From JBBQFI01 sp038321775 (lineage in GTDB: Bacteria > Verrucomicrobiota > Verrucomicrobiia > Chthoniobacterales > UBA10450): a DNA stretch of 64,000 nucleotides. The notes under the pieces are model-generated. The model saw nothing but the letters and a program-made list of their open reading frames with translations. It had not been told where the DNA came from and did no database searches. Both the position numbers and the translations under genes were made by a program. The DNA lies in NCBI GenBank assembly GCA_038321775.1, contig JBBQFI010000003.1, positions 124,001 through 188,000 of the forward strand, read 5' to 3'. Shown here in pieces: positions 43,122-51,746 of the stretch (position 1 is the first letter of the stretch; every line of letters begins with the position of its first letter).

Positions 43122-43691
43122 GTGAAACTTGTCATCGCGGCCACGGGCGCTAGCGGCACGATCTATTTGCAGCGTCTTCTCGAGCAGATCGATTGCCGGG
43201 CGAACGAAGTTCATCTCGTTATGAGCTCGCATGCAAAACAGGTCGCCGCGCAGGAAATGGAAAACTTCAAGGCGCCGGACGGAATTGCAGTGCATCCGGA
43301 AAACGATCTGAACGTTCCGTTCGTTAGTGGCTCGGCCAAATTCGACGCCATGGTGGTCGTGCCTTGTTCAATGGCAACGCTCGGTCGCATCGCTTCCGGC
43401 ACTAGTGACAGCGCACTGCTGCGCGCGGCGGATGTCTTTCTTAAAGAGCGCCGAAAACTTGTCCTCGTCCCGCGTGAGACGCCGTGGAATCTGATTCACG
43501 CGCGAAACGTCGTCACACTCTTGGAAGCGGGCGCCGTGATTTTGCCGGCGATCCCGTCTTTCTACAGCCGTCCCACATCGCTCAACGACGTCGTCGACAC
43601 CGTCGTCTGGCGCATTCTCGATCAGATCGGTCTGCCGAGTGCGCGCGCTTATCGGTGGGCGGACGACAAAAATTCTCGCGCGAAAAATTGA
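43122..43691 (+). CDS. ubiX: Flavin prenyltransferase UbiX
   Basis: A 189-residue protein from GTG 43122 that prenylates FMN to make the cofactor of UbiD-type decarboxylases. It starts with VKLVIAATGASGTIYLQRLLE (flavin loop ATGASG) and contains VVPCSMATLGRIASG, LVLVPRETPWNLIHARNVVTL and ILPAIPSFYSRP, all typical. Upstream in-frame codons (to 43104) are not needed. The stop overlaps the TTG start of the acyltransferase gene. No ubiD partner is seen in the window. Confidence 0.93.
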   Translation: MKLVIAATGASGTIYLQRLLEQIDCRANEVHLVMSSHAKQVAAQEMENFKAPDGIAVHPENDLNVPFVSGSAKFDAMVVVPCSMATLGRIASGTSDSALLRAADVFLKERRKLVLVPRETPWNLIHARNVVTLLEAGAVILPAIPSFYSRPTSLNDVVDTVVWRILDQIGLPSARAYRWADDKNSRAKN

Positions 43692-44332
43692 AAATTGAAG
43701 GCTGGCGCGGGCGATTGCTATTGGCGATCGCATATCGGGTCCTGCAAGTTTGGGCACGCACAATCCGTTTCGAGATCGACGATCGGGTCGGCGTATTGGG
43801 CAAACGCGTGAGCGGGCAATTCATCGCGGCGCTTTGGCATAATCGCCTTTTGTTTCTGCCATGGTTTCTTCGCCGGTTTATTCCGGAACGGCACGGAGTC
43901 GGTCTGATCAGCGCGAGCCGGGATGGCGATCTCGCGACCGAACTGGTCAAGCGTTTTGGCTTTGAAGTAGTGCGTGGCTCGAGCTCGCGTCAGGGCGCTA
44001 CCGCGATGTTGCAGCTCGCGGAATTACTCGCGCACGGAAGGGATGTGGTCATCACACCGGACGGCCCCCGCGGACCAGTCTACCAAGTCGGCCCGGGCAT
44101 TATTTTCCTTGCGCAAAAAACCGGAGCCGCGATCGCGCCGTTGCATATTGAATATTCGAATTGCTGGAGATTGAAAAGCTGGGACCGATTCATTTTGCCG
44201 CGCCCGTTTTCCAAGGCTTATTTCATTTTTGGCTCGCCTCTCCAGATCGCTCAGACGAACTCCGACGAAGAATTCGAGCGCGAACGCCAGCGGTTGCAGA
44301 ACGCAATGATGCAGCTAGTGGAACGGCCATGA
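43688..44332 (+). CDS. DUF374 lysophospholipid acyltransferase-like protein
   Basis: 214 residues from a TTG that overlaps the ubiX stop; earlier in-frame codons overlap ubiX and are unlikely. It contains ALWHNRLLFLPWF (the H box of DUF374 acyltransferases), SASRDGDLATELVKRFGFEVVRGSSSRQG, and ITPDGPRGPVYQVGPGIIFLAQKTG. Members of this family acylate lipid A or other lipids in envelope synthesis. It is coupled downstream to folD by an ATGA overlap. Confidence 0.8.
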   Translation: MKIEGWRGRLLLAIAYRVLQVWARTIRFEIDDRVGVLGKRVSGQFIAALWHNRLLFLPWFLRRFIPERHGVGLISASRDGDLATELVKRFGFEVVRGSSSRQGATAMLQLAELLAHGRDVVITPDGPRGPVYQVGPGIIFLAQKTGAAIAPLHIEYSNCWRLKSWDRFILPRPFSKAYFIFGSPLQIAQTNSDEEFERERQRLQNAMMQLVERP

Positions 44333-45216
44333 CAAAATTGATCGACGGCCGCGTGGTTGCCGAAAAAGTTTATGCGCAATTGCGTGGCGAGATCGCGGAG
44401 TTGAAAGCCAAGGGTGTCACGCCCGGTTTGGCCGTAGTGCTGATCGGCGATGATCCGGCTTCGCGCGCTTATGTTCGGAGCAAAGACAAGATGTGCCGCG
44501 AGCTCGGATTGCATTCCGTAAAGCTCGAGTTGCCCGCGACGACGACGCAAAAAGAATTGCTCGAACGCGTTGAGGAACTAAATCGCGATCCGGCCGTCCA
44601 CGGGATTCTCGTGCAATCACCGCCGCCGTCGCAGATCGATGAACCGGCCATCGTGCGCGCGCTTAATCCGGCAAAGGACGTCGATGGTTTTCATCCCGCG
44701 AATGTCGCCAAACTTGTCCTTGGCGATGAAACTGGATTTGTTCCCTGCACGCCGCTCGGTTGCCAGCGTCTCCTGATCGACAGCGGAATCGAAATCGCGG
44801 GCGCGCACGTCGTTGTGCTCGGGCGCAGCATGATCGTAGGAAAACCGCTGGCCCTTCTCCTCATGCAGAAGGCGGCCGGAGCAAACGCAACCGTCACGGT
44901 GGTTCATTCGCGCAGCCGGAACCTCGCGGAGATCACGCGCTCCGCCGATATTTTGATCGCAGCGATCGGGCAACCTCAATTCGTTAGGCAAGAACATGTG
45001 CGCGACGGCGCGGTCGTGATCGACGTCGGAATTAATCGCATCGACGATTCGACCAGCGCACGTGGCTACCGTTTGGTTGGCGATGTCGCTTTTGATGAAG
45101 TCTCGATGAAAACGGCAGCGATCACTCCAGTGCCGGGCGGTGTTGGTCCGATGACGATCGCGATGTTAATGTCGAACACGGTCAAAGCTTGCCGCAATCA
45201 CGGCGAGCAATTGTGA
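44329..45216 (+). CDS. folD: Methylenetetrahydrofolate dehydrogenase / cyclohydrolase
   Basis: A 295-residue bifunctional enzyme interconverting methylene-, methenyl- and formyl-tetrahydrofolate. ATG at 44329 overlaps the upstream stop (ATGA) and is the only start that leaves the usual N-terminus MTKLIDGRVVAEKV. Present are VLIGDDPASRAYVRSKDK with the catalytic Lys/Tyr, VHGILVQSPPPSQI, DVDGFHPANVAKLV, PCTPLGCQRLL, the NADP-binding VVLGRSMIVGKPLALLL and VVHSRSR. A GCCTAACGA lies antisense at 44981. Confidence 0.96.
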   Translation: MTKLIDGRVVAEKVYAQLRGEIAELKAKGVTPGLAVVLIGDDPASRAYVRSKDKMCRELGLHSVKLELPATTTQKELLERVEELNRDPAVHGILVQSPPPSQIDEPAIVRALNPAKDVDGFHPANVAKLVLGDETGFVPCTPLGCQRLLIDSGIEIAGAHVVVLGRSMIVGKPLALLLMQKAAGANATVTVVHSRSRNLAEITRSADILIAAIGQPQFVRQEHVRDGAVVIDVGINRIDDSTSARGYRLVGDVAFDEVSMKTAAITPVPGGVGPMTIAMLMSNTVKACRNHGEQL

Positions 45217-47186
45217 CCGCTGAAACGAAGCCGCACGTTCTGTTGCCGTTGTCACGTGGCGCAGTTCTCTTCCTCGGAATTTGCGGGGCGCTGTTTCTAC
45301 TCTGCGTTGCGTTGCGAATAAACGGATCGTCCTCCTCCTTTTGGTACTTCAAGCTTGGCGAATTAAATGAAGCGAAGGGGTTAATCGCCGGTTCGCCGAA
45401 TCCGACGCGTTCGGACGAATGGATGGTGTGGACGCCCGCGATCCTCTCGCAACTGAATCACCGGCCGCCGATGCCAGTGAACAATTCCTCCCTCGGCCAG
45501 GGCGCGGTCACCCTGCTCATGAGCATCCCGGTACGGCATTACTCGATGTTTTTTCGGCCGCAATTGTGGGGATTTTTCTTTCTCGACGCCGAACGCGGTT
45601 TCGCCTGGCTCTGGAACGCCAAGATATTTGGATTGCTCGTTTCTTTCTTCCTTCTCTTCCTTGCGCTGATGCGCGGGCGCTTGGCACTGGCGATTCTCGG
45701 CAGTCTCGCGGTAAGTTATTCCAGTTTTACTCAATGGTGGTTTTCGAGCCCCGCGATGCTGCCGGAGATGTTGACTTCATGGGCGCTCGCGCTGCTGGCC
45801 GGTGTGATTTTTTTCCGCGCCGCTGCTGTTTGGAAAAAGACTGTCGCCGCCGTTATCTTTATCTGGAGCGCGATCAACTTCGTACTGTGCTGTTATCCGC
45901 CTTTTCAAATTCCGCTCCTTTATCTGGCTCTGTTTCTCTTTGTTGCCTTCATCTGGCAGGGGCGGCAGTCGCAATTTCATGGCGGATTTTTTTGGTTGGC
46001 GGGATCCTCCCTGGTCGCGCTTGCATTGCTGTGGCCGACCTTTGAGCAGTGCCGCTTCGCGTTGGAAATCATCGCGCGGACAAGTTATCCGGGATCACGG
46101 CACGCAACGGGAGGCACGATGTCGGTCGGAAAATTTTTCTCCGGCCTCCTCAATTTTTTTGACACGGAACAGCAGCATTCGGATTCTTTTTCAAACGCAA
46201 GCGAGGCATCGAACTTTTTTCCGATGTGGGTGTTCGCGCTTCCTTTCGTAGTCAGGAAAAACTGGCGCAGGAAACATGACTGCGAATTGGAAGAAGGGGC
46301 CCCGGGACTCAACGCCATCCTCGTGGCATTGGCTGCGTTTCTCGTTTTTTTTGGCTACTACTCGATCATAGGATTTCCGGAATGGTTTTGTCGGATCAGC
46401 CTGCTTGGTCGTTGCACGGAACAGCGGAGTCTCCTCGGCATCGGCATTGCCGGATTGATGCTGACACTGCTGGCGTTGCGTCGAGACAATCGCCCACTCT
46501 TGTCTGGCCAGTCGGGAATCGTGGGCGCAGCCGGGGTTGCCGTCACGCTCTTCATTTATTTTTTGTATGGCCGAATCGAAAATCCACTCATGCTTTCAAA
46601 CCCGCGATTCTTCCTGCTGTTCACAACCGCCACCGCTCTGGCGGTGGTCTATCTCTGCGCCAGACCAGTGATTTTCGGTATCATCTTTGCTTCCGCTTTG
46701 GTCTTAAACAATTTCCTGGTCAATCCTATTTCGCAGGGTTTGCCTGCCCTGATCGAAAGTTCCGCGGCTCGACATATCGCCGCCATCCATAGAAGCGATC
46801 CTGATGCGGCATGGGCCGGTTATGAAAGCGTTACGCTGCCTCAGATCATCATCGCGACAGGCGCGCGGGTACTGAACGGTGTTAAAGTCGTTCCCGACCT
46901 GAATTTCCTGGGCCAACTCGATCCAGCCGGTTCGAACCGGGAAATCTACAATCGTTACGCGCATATTGTCTTTCGCCTTCCTTCGGTCGATGAAGTGAAC
47001 CCTCGCTTTGAATTGGCGAGCGTGGATGCTTATCGAACGATGGTGGCTCCGACAAATCCGGCCCTGCGGAACGCAGGCTTAAAATACATTGTCTTTCCCC
47101 GCCGTCTTTCCGAGGCGGAAACGGCGGTATTGAAACTGATGGACATGCCGTCCCCTAACCAGATCTTCATTTACAAAGTGGAGTAA
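45213..47186 (+). CDS. Large polytopic membrane protein of unknown function
   Basis: 657 residues from the GTG that overlaps the folD stop (GTGA). It has about a dozen hydrophobic helices between residues 10 and 490, an NSSLGQGAVTLLMSIPVRHY loop after the first, and a soluble C-terminal ~170 residues (from ESSAARHIAAIHRSD). The layout resembles GT-C-type or YfhO-like envelope sugar/lipid-modifying proteins, but I cannot name a family. Its overlap with folD suggests shared transcription only. No CCTAACGA copy lies in this gene. Confidence 0.7.
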   Translation: MTAETKPHVLLPLSRGAVLFLGICGALFLLCVALRINGSSSSFWYFKLGELNEAKGLIAGSPNPTRSDEWMVWTPAILSQLNHRPPMPVNNSSLGQGAVTLLMSIPVRHYSMFFRPQLWGFFFLDAERGFAWLWNAKIFGLLVSFFLLFLALMRGRLALAILGSLAVSYSSFTQWWFSSPAMLPEMLTSWALALLAGVIFFRAAAVWKKTVAAVIFIWSAINFVLCCYPPFQIPLLYLALFLFVAFIWQGRQSQFHGGFFWLAGSSLVALALLWPTFEQCRFALEIIARTSYPGSRHATGGTMSVGKFFSGLLNFFDTEQQHSDSFSNASEASNFFPMWVFALPFVVRKNWRRKHDCELEEGAPGLNAILVALAAFLVFFGYYSIIGFPEWFCRISLLGRCTEQRSLLGIGIAGLMLTLLALRRDNRPLLSGQSGIVGAAGVAVTLFIYFLYGRIENPLMLSNPRFFLLFTTATALAVVYLCARPVIFGIIFASALVLNNFLVNPISQGLPALIESSAARHIAAIHRSDPDAAWAGYESVTLPQIIIATGARVLNGVKVVPDLNFLGQLDPAGSNREIYNRYAHIVFRLPSVDEVNPRFELASVDAYRTMVAPTNPALRNAGLKYIVFPRRLSEAETAVLKLMDMPSPNQIFIYKVE

Positions 47187-47197
47187 GGCGCGAGAGC

Positions 47198-48265
47198 TCA
47201 GCTACCAGCCTGCACAATCTTTGCCGTCAACAATCGCAGAATCGATGGCTGCATTTTCGCGATCGACAAGACGCGCGAGGCAAATCGCGGCGACAAAACT
47301 GCGGCGCGCGCGAGCCGATTAAGCCAGAGGCGACCGTAATACATCGAGCGCTGTTCCAGTTCGTACTCGCGCGTGATTTCGTTTTCGCCGGCTCCGGCGA
47401 TAAACCTTGCGATCGCCTGCGCGGCCAGTTCTCCGGAGCGCAACGCATAAAAGATTCCCTCACCGGTGAACGGCTCGACCACTCGTGCCGCGTCGCCGAT
47501 CAAAAATAAACGTTCATGGACGGGAGCCAGAGCTTTGCGGGTCAGCGGTGTGATCGTTCGCCACGGCTGCTCGCGTGAAATTGCGAATTCATTTTCCGCC
47601 CACTTTTTCAGATTCGAAATGGAATGTGCTCTGCCGACGAGACAGAAATTCAACTCGCCGTTTCCAGTCGGCGCCTGGCCTGAATAACCTTCGGGAAGAA
47701 ATTGCAAAACCACACGTTCGCCAAAATCACGCGGAAGAGGAATGTGAGTTTGTAATGCGACACGTTCCTTGCCGACGCGTGGCAGAAGATTACGCAAACG
47801 CGCGACGGTGGAATTCCGGCCATCCGCCGCCACCAGCACGCGCGCTTCGAAACTTTCTTTGTTTGTGCGGATGGACCAATTATTCGTTAGGCTCAGTTCG
47901 CTGACAGTCGATTCCTGAAACACTTCTGCTCCCAACTCGCGCGCGCGCGACATCAGAAGCTCATCGAACAAACTTCGTTTCACTGCGATCTCGGCCCCTT
48001 CGGGTAATGCGATCGAAATCGTTTGCCGATCGATGCCGATAAATTCAACGCGATTGAGTTTCCCGTGAGGTAGGGCGCGGACGCGATCTTTCACAGCCAA
48101 TCGCTGAAGCACCGGCCAACACGATGGATTTAAACAATCGCCGCAGACTTTCTCGCGGGGGAAATTCTCCCGTTCCAGTAGCAACGTTCGCAATCCGGCC
48201 TGCGCGCAAAAGGCTGCACAGCTCGAGCCCGCCGGGCCGGCTCCCACGATGGCAACGTCGAACAT
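47198..48265 (-). CDS. FAD-dependent geranylgeranyl reductase-family protein
   Basis: A 355-residue flavoprotein. It begins with the FAD motif VAIVGAGPAGSSCAAFCAQAG and has LLLERENFPREKVCGDCLNP, the PHBH-type segment LVAADGRNSTVARL, and the second FAD motif LFLIGDAARVVEPFTGEGIFYALRSG. The family reduces isoprenoid chains or oxidises aromatic/polyketide substrates; the substrate here is unknown. Its start is only 22 bp from the divergent uvrC start. One GCCTAACGA at 47884. Confidence 0.85.
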   Translation of the reverse strand: MFDVAIVGAGPAGSSCAAFCAQAGLRTLLLERENFPREKVCGDCLNPSCWPVLQRLAVKDRVRALPHGKLNRVEFIGIDRQTISIALPEGAEIAVKRSLFDELLMSRARELGAEVFQESTVSELSLTNNWSIRTNKESFEARVLVAADGRNSTVARLRNLLPRVGKERVALQTHIPLPRDFGERVVLQFLPEGYSGQAPTGNGELNFCLVGRAHSISNLKKWAENEFAISREQPWRTITPLTRKALAPVHERLFLIGDAARVVEPFTGEGIFYALRSGELAAQAIARFIAGAGENEITREYELEQRSMYYGRLWLNRLARAAVLSPRFASRVLSIAKMQPSILRLLTAKIVQAGS

Positions 48266-48287
48266 TTGCGCTTAATCTCTCAGGACT

Positions 48288-49832
48288 GTGCTGCTGTCGA
48301 AAGAAAAGCCTGATTTAAACAAGAAAGTGCACGAGGTGCCGCACAAGCCTGGCGTTTATCTCATGCGCGATCGGTTCAATCGCGTGATCTACGTGGGGAA
48401 AGCGCGAGATCTGCGCAAACGCGTGGCGTCGTATTTCATGCCTTCAAAAATCGCGGTCGCCGATATCAAGACACGAGCGTTGCTCGATGCAGTCTGGGAT
48501 TTTGAAACGCACGCCGTGCACAGCGAAGCGGAATCGCTTCTGCTCGAAGGCAAGCTCATTAAAGAATATCGACCGCGATATAATATTTCGTTTCGTGACG
48601 ATAAACGTTTCCTCGTGGTCAAAGTCGATCCGACGGAGGATTGGCCGAGGTTTCGACTGGCGCGTTTCAAGAAGGATGATGGCGCGCGTTACTTCGGACC
48701 GTACGCACATGCGGGAGCTCTGCGACAGACGCTGAACTTCATGCGTAAGAAATTCGGTGTGCTCACATTTGGTCGGGGCGCGCCCACAGAGCGCGAATTA
48801 AAATCCGCGACCTATCAGGTGCCGACGCGTTTGAGTGAAATCACCGCGGACCAATATCGCGAGCGCGTCGATCAGGCTTCAGATTTTCTCGAGGGACATT
48901 CGCGTGAAATGATCACGGCGCTGGAAGAAGAAATGCGCAAGACCGCTGACAAAATGAATTTCGAGAAAGCGGCGGAGCTGCGCAATATGATTGAAGATCT
49001 GCGGCGCACCACGAAACCGACGCGGCGCTTTACCCGTCACAGTTTGCCGAGCACGATCGATCCAAACGCAGATGTGCAAACACTCGCCGATGAATTGCAA
49101 CTTCTGAAACCTCCGCGCGTGATGGAATGCTTCGATATTTCAAATATTTCCACGACGCACGTGGTCGCTTCGATGGTTTGTTTCCGCGATGGAGTGCCCG
49201 ACAAAAATCTTTATCGCCGTTATCGCATTCGCACGGTGGAGGGGCAGGACGATTTCGCGAGCATGGCAGAAGTCGTTAGGCGCCGATATTCGCGTGTACT
49301 TCTGGAGGCGCGCGAAATGAATCCGGATGCAGCCGAATTTTCACAGGAGAACCCGAACGAAGCGATGGAACGAACGAGCGCCAATTTTACCGCGGTGCGT
49401 TTACCGGATTTGATCGTCGTCGATGGCGGCAAGGGGCAACTTTCCTCAGCATGCCGTGAATTGCAGCGACTTGGTTTGCATGACGTGCCGATCATCGGGT
49501 TGGCGAAAGAGTTCGAGGAAATTTATCGGCCAGGGCGCGCATTGCCGTTGCAATTGCCGCCGGATTCCGGCGCATTGCGTTTGCTCCAGCGCATTCGTGA
49601 TGAAGCGCATCGTTTCGCCAACACGTATCACCAGTTGCTGATGAAGAAGCGAATCGGCGAAAGCATTCTCGACGATTGTCCAGGTGTGAGCCAAAACCGT
49701 AAAAACATTTTGCTGCGACGCTTTGGTTCGGTGAAACGTTTGCGCCGGGCGAGTGTCGAAGAGATCGCAGCGACCGAAGGCATCGGGCCGAAGCTTGCGG
49801 AAGAAGTGCATCGATTTTTGCAGAGACATTAA
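48288..49832 (+). CDS. uvrC: UvrC-type excinuclease subunit, shortened, without Fe-S cysteines
   Basis: 514 residues, against about 600 for typical UvrC. It has the GIY-YIG nuclease domain (PGVYLMRDRFNRVIYVGKARDLRKRV), RYFGPYAHAGALR, a UVR motif (~205-240, MNFEKAAELRNMI), the RNase H-like nuclease (MECFDISNISTTHVVASMV, VVDGGKGQL) and two C-terminal HhH motifs (CPGVSQNRKNILLRRFGS, TEGIGPKLAEEV). The segment where most UvrC proteins carry a cysteine cluster (after FGPY) has none, and the spacer between UVR and the RNase H domain is only ~35 residues. GTG start at 48288. Confidence 0.88.
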   Translation: MLLSKEKPDLNKKVHEVPHKPGVYLMRDRFNRVIYVGKARDLRKRVASYFMPSKIAVADIKTRALLDAVWDFETHAVHSEAESLLLEGKLIKEYRPRYNISFRDDKRFLVVKVDPTEDWPRFRLARFKKDDGARYFGPYAHAGALRQTLNFMRKKFGVLTFGRGAPTERELKSATYQVPTRLSEITADQYRERVDQASDFLEGHSREMITALEEEMRKTADKMNFEKAAELRNMIEDLRRTTKPTRRFTRHSLPSTIDPNADVQTLADELQLLKPPRVMECFDISNISTTHVVASMVCFRDGVPDKNLYRRYRIRTVEGQDDFASMAEVVRRRYSRVLLEAREMNPDAAEFSQENPNEAMERTSANFTAVRLPDLIVVDGGKGQLSSACRELQRLGLHDVPIIGLAKEFEEIYRPGRALPLQLPPDSGALRLLQRIRDEAHRFANTYHQLLMKKRIGESILDDCPGVSQNRKNILLRRFGSVKRLRRASVEEIAATEGIGPKLAEEVHRFLQRH

Positions 49833-51746
49833 ATGGTGGTCATTCCGAGCGAAGCGAGGAACCTCGCATTTACTAACAGCGTGAGGTGCTTCGTTGCGCT
49901 CAGCATGACGGCGTTATTTTGCGCGGCCCATAATTTGTTAGGGCAGGAAATTCCGACGCCAACACCAACTCCGATTGCGACTCCCTTCGAGGAATCGATT
50001 CAACCGACATTTGAAACGCAGAAAATGGCGCGCACGTACGTGCTCGATATCCCAGCGCCACGTGGACAAATCACCGATCGCAATGGCGAGCCCCTCGCGC
50101 AAAACAAACTCGGTTACACCCTCGCGATTACTTTTCCGACGCCACTCGATTTTTCAGATGCGCAGGTTCTAGCTTTCGCGCAGGAGAAAATTGAGAATGC
50201 GGAAAAGGTGCTCGGTCGCAAACTGCAAATTTCTGACGAACTCATTTTGCGTCACTACCACAACCGCGGTGTGTTGCCGCTTGAGATCGCGCAAGGCCTG
50301 ACGGCTTCGGAAAAAGACGATCTAAAGGGAGCGCAGGGGACGGTCGTGCGATCGTTGTATCTGCGCATTTATCCGAACGGCAGTCTTGCCGGACAGGTCA
50401 TTGGCTACACCGGCAAGAAGGGCCGCATGGCCGATGGTTTTATCGATAATCATGAAGTGCTCTGGCCGGAAACAGAGGGACGCGAAGGACTCGAGCAGAC
50501 GTTCAACGACATGCTGACCGGGCAGCACGGCGAATATAAACTGACGTTCGACAAGGATGGCCGCAAAACTTCCGAGAAAATCGGAACGTCGCCGGTGCCG
50601 GGATACAACGTCATCACCACGCTTGATCTGCACTTGCAGGAACTGGCGGAGAAGGCGCTCGAAGCCAAAGCAAAACGCGGCGCGATCGTGATTATCGATC
50701 CGAACACGGGCGATGTTCTTGCGCTCGCTTCGTGGCCGACCTTTAATCCGAACGCGTTCGTTCCTTCGATCTCGACCAAAAAATTTCAGGAACTGCAGGA
50801 CGATCCCGACATTCCGCTGCTGCCACGTGCTTATCGCTCAGCATATCCGCCAGGATCGACGTTCAAGGTCGCGGTTGGTCTTGCCGCGTTGGAGAGCGGC
50901 ACGGTCACGCCTAACGATTTATATCGTTGCGTTCCCTCGATCGATGTCGGCAACGTCACTTTTCACAATTGGAAAAAGACGGATCGCGGCGATCTCAATT
51001 TCGTCCAGGCGCTGACGGAATCGTGCGACACCTGGTTCTACCAGGTCGGAATCAAAATGGGCGCCGATCCGATCATCGATTGGGCGCAGCGACTTGGCTT
51101 TGGCGCAAAATGCGGAATTCCGCTGCACGGCGAAGTGGAAGGGCGCGTGCCTAACGACCACTTCATGAAAGCGACGCATGGCCGCAAATTACTCAATGGC
51201 GACATCGCGAACCTTTCCATCGGCCAAGGCGATCTGTTAGTGACGCCGATGCAAATGGCGCAGGCCATGGCAATCATCGCGAATGGCGGAACGTTTTACC
51301 AAACGCGACTCGTGCAGCAGGTGCAGACGGTCGACAACCAAATCGTCGCGGCCTATCAAGTTCGTGAAAAGAAAACGCTCGGCGCTTCACCTGTGGCGAT
51401 GTCGCAATTACACACCGGAATGATTGATGCAGTAAATGGACCGGCGGGTACCGCGCATCAAGCGAGTCTTGAGAACGTCGAAGTCGCGGGGAAAACCGGC
51501 ACAGCGCAATGGGGGCCAAAAAATAAAGAACGAACAGCGGCGTGGTTTGCTGGTTTCGCTCCGGCCGATCATGCGCGTTACGCCTTTGCGGCCGTCTACG
51601 AGAGCGAGGTTGGAAGCAGCGTGCACGGTGGAACCGTCGCTGCGCCGATGATCGCGAAAATTCTGCGCGACGTTTACAAAGAGCCGGAAAAAGGTCGCGG
51701 TAAAAAACAAGCGCCTCCGGAAGAGAACGACGATGTTTCCGATTAG
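49833..51746 (+). CDS. mrdA: PBP2-type class B transpeptidase (MrdA-like)
   Basis: A 637-residue protein of cell elongation. The N-terminal signal/anchor (~14-35, CFVALSMTALFCAAHNLLG) is translated from a palindromic repeat. After a short PTPTPTP linker comes a pedestal domain (RTYVLDIPAPRGQITDRNG) and a transpeptidase domain with SxxK in PGSTFKV, SCD in TESCDTWFYQ and KTGTA. ATG 49833 directly follows the uvrC stop; ATG 49905 is an alternative that removes most of the repeat. Two GCCTAACGA copies (50909, 51149). Confidence 0.9.
   Translation: MVVIPSEARNLAFTNSVRCFVALSMTALFCAAHNLLGQEIPTPTPTPIATPFEESIQPTFETQKMARTYVLDIPAPRGQITDRNGEPLAQNKLGYTLAITFPTPLDFSDAQVLAFAQEKIENAEKVLGRKLQISDELILRHYHNRGVLPLEIAQGLTASEKDDLKGAQGTVVRSLYLRIYPNGSLAGQVIGYTGKKGRMADGFIDNHEVLWPETEGREGLEQTFNDMLTGQHGEYKLTFDKDGRKTSEKIGTSPVPGYNVITTLDLHLQELAEKALEAKAKRGAIVIIDPNTGDVLALASWPTFNPNAFVPSISTKKFQELQDDPDIPLLPRAYRSAYPPGSTFKVAVGLAALESGTVTPNDLYRCVPSIDVGNVTFHNWKKTDRGDLNFVQALTESCDTWFYQVGIKMGADPIIDWAQRLGFGAKCGIPLHGEVEGRVPNDHFMKATHGRKLLNGDIANLSIGQGDLLVTPMQMAQAMAIIANGGTFYQTRLVQQVQTVDNQIVAAYQVREKKTLGASPVAMSQLHTGMIDAVNGPAGTAHQASLENVEVAGKTGTAQWGPKNKERTAAWFAGFAPADHARYAFAAVYESEVGSSVHGGTVAAPMIAKILRDVYKEPEKGRGKKQAPPEENDDVSD
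49839..49909. repeat. Dispersed palindromic repeat, family A copy 4, coding for the PBP2 N-terminus
   Basis: A 71 bp element beginning GTCATTCCGAGCGAAGCGAGG and ending TTCGTTGCGCTCAGCATGAC. It is the same family as copies at 1558, 2838 and 27919. In this frame it reads VIPSEARNL then CFVALSMT, so it provides the hydrophobic start of the PBP2-like protein. Confidence 0.75.

Noticed and set aside
1558..49909. Family A palindromes as CRISPR repeats
   Set aside because: The copies are single, kilobases apart, without spacers or cas genes.
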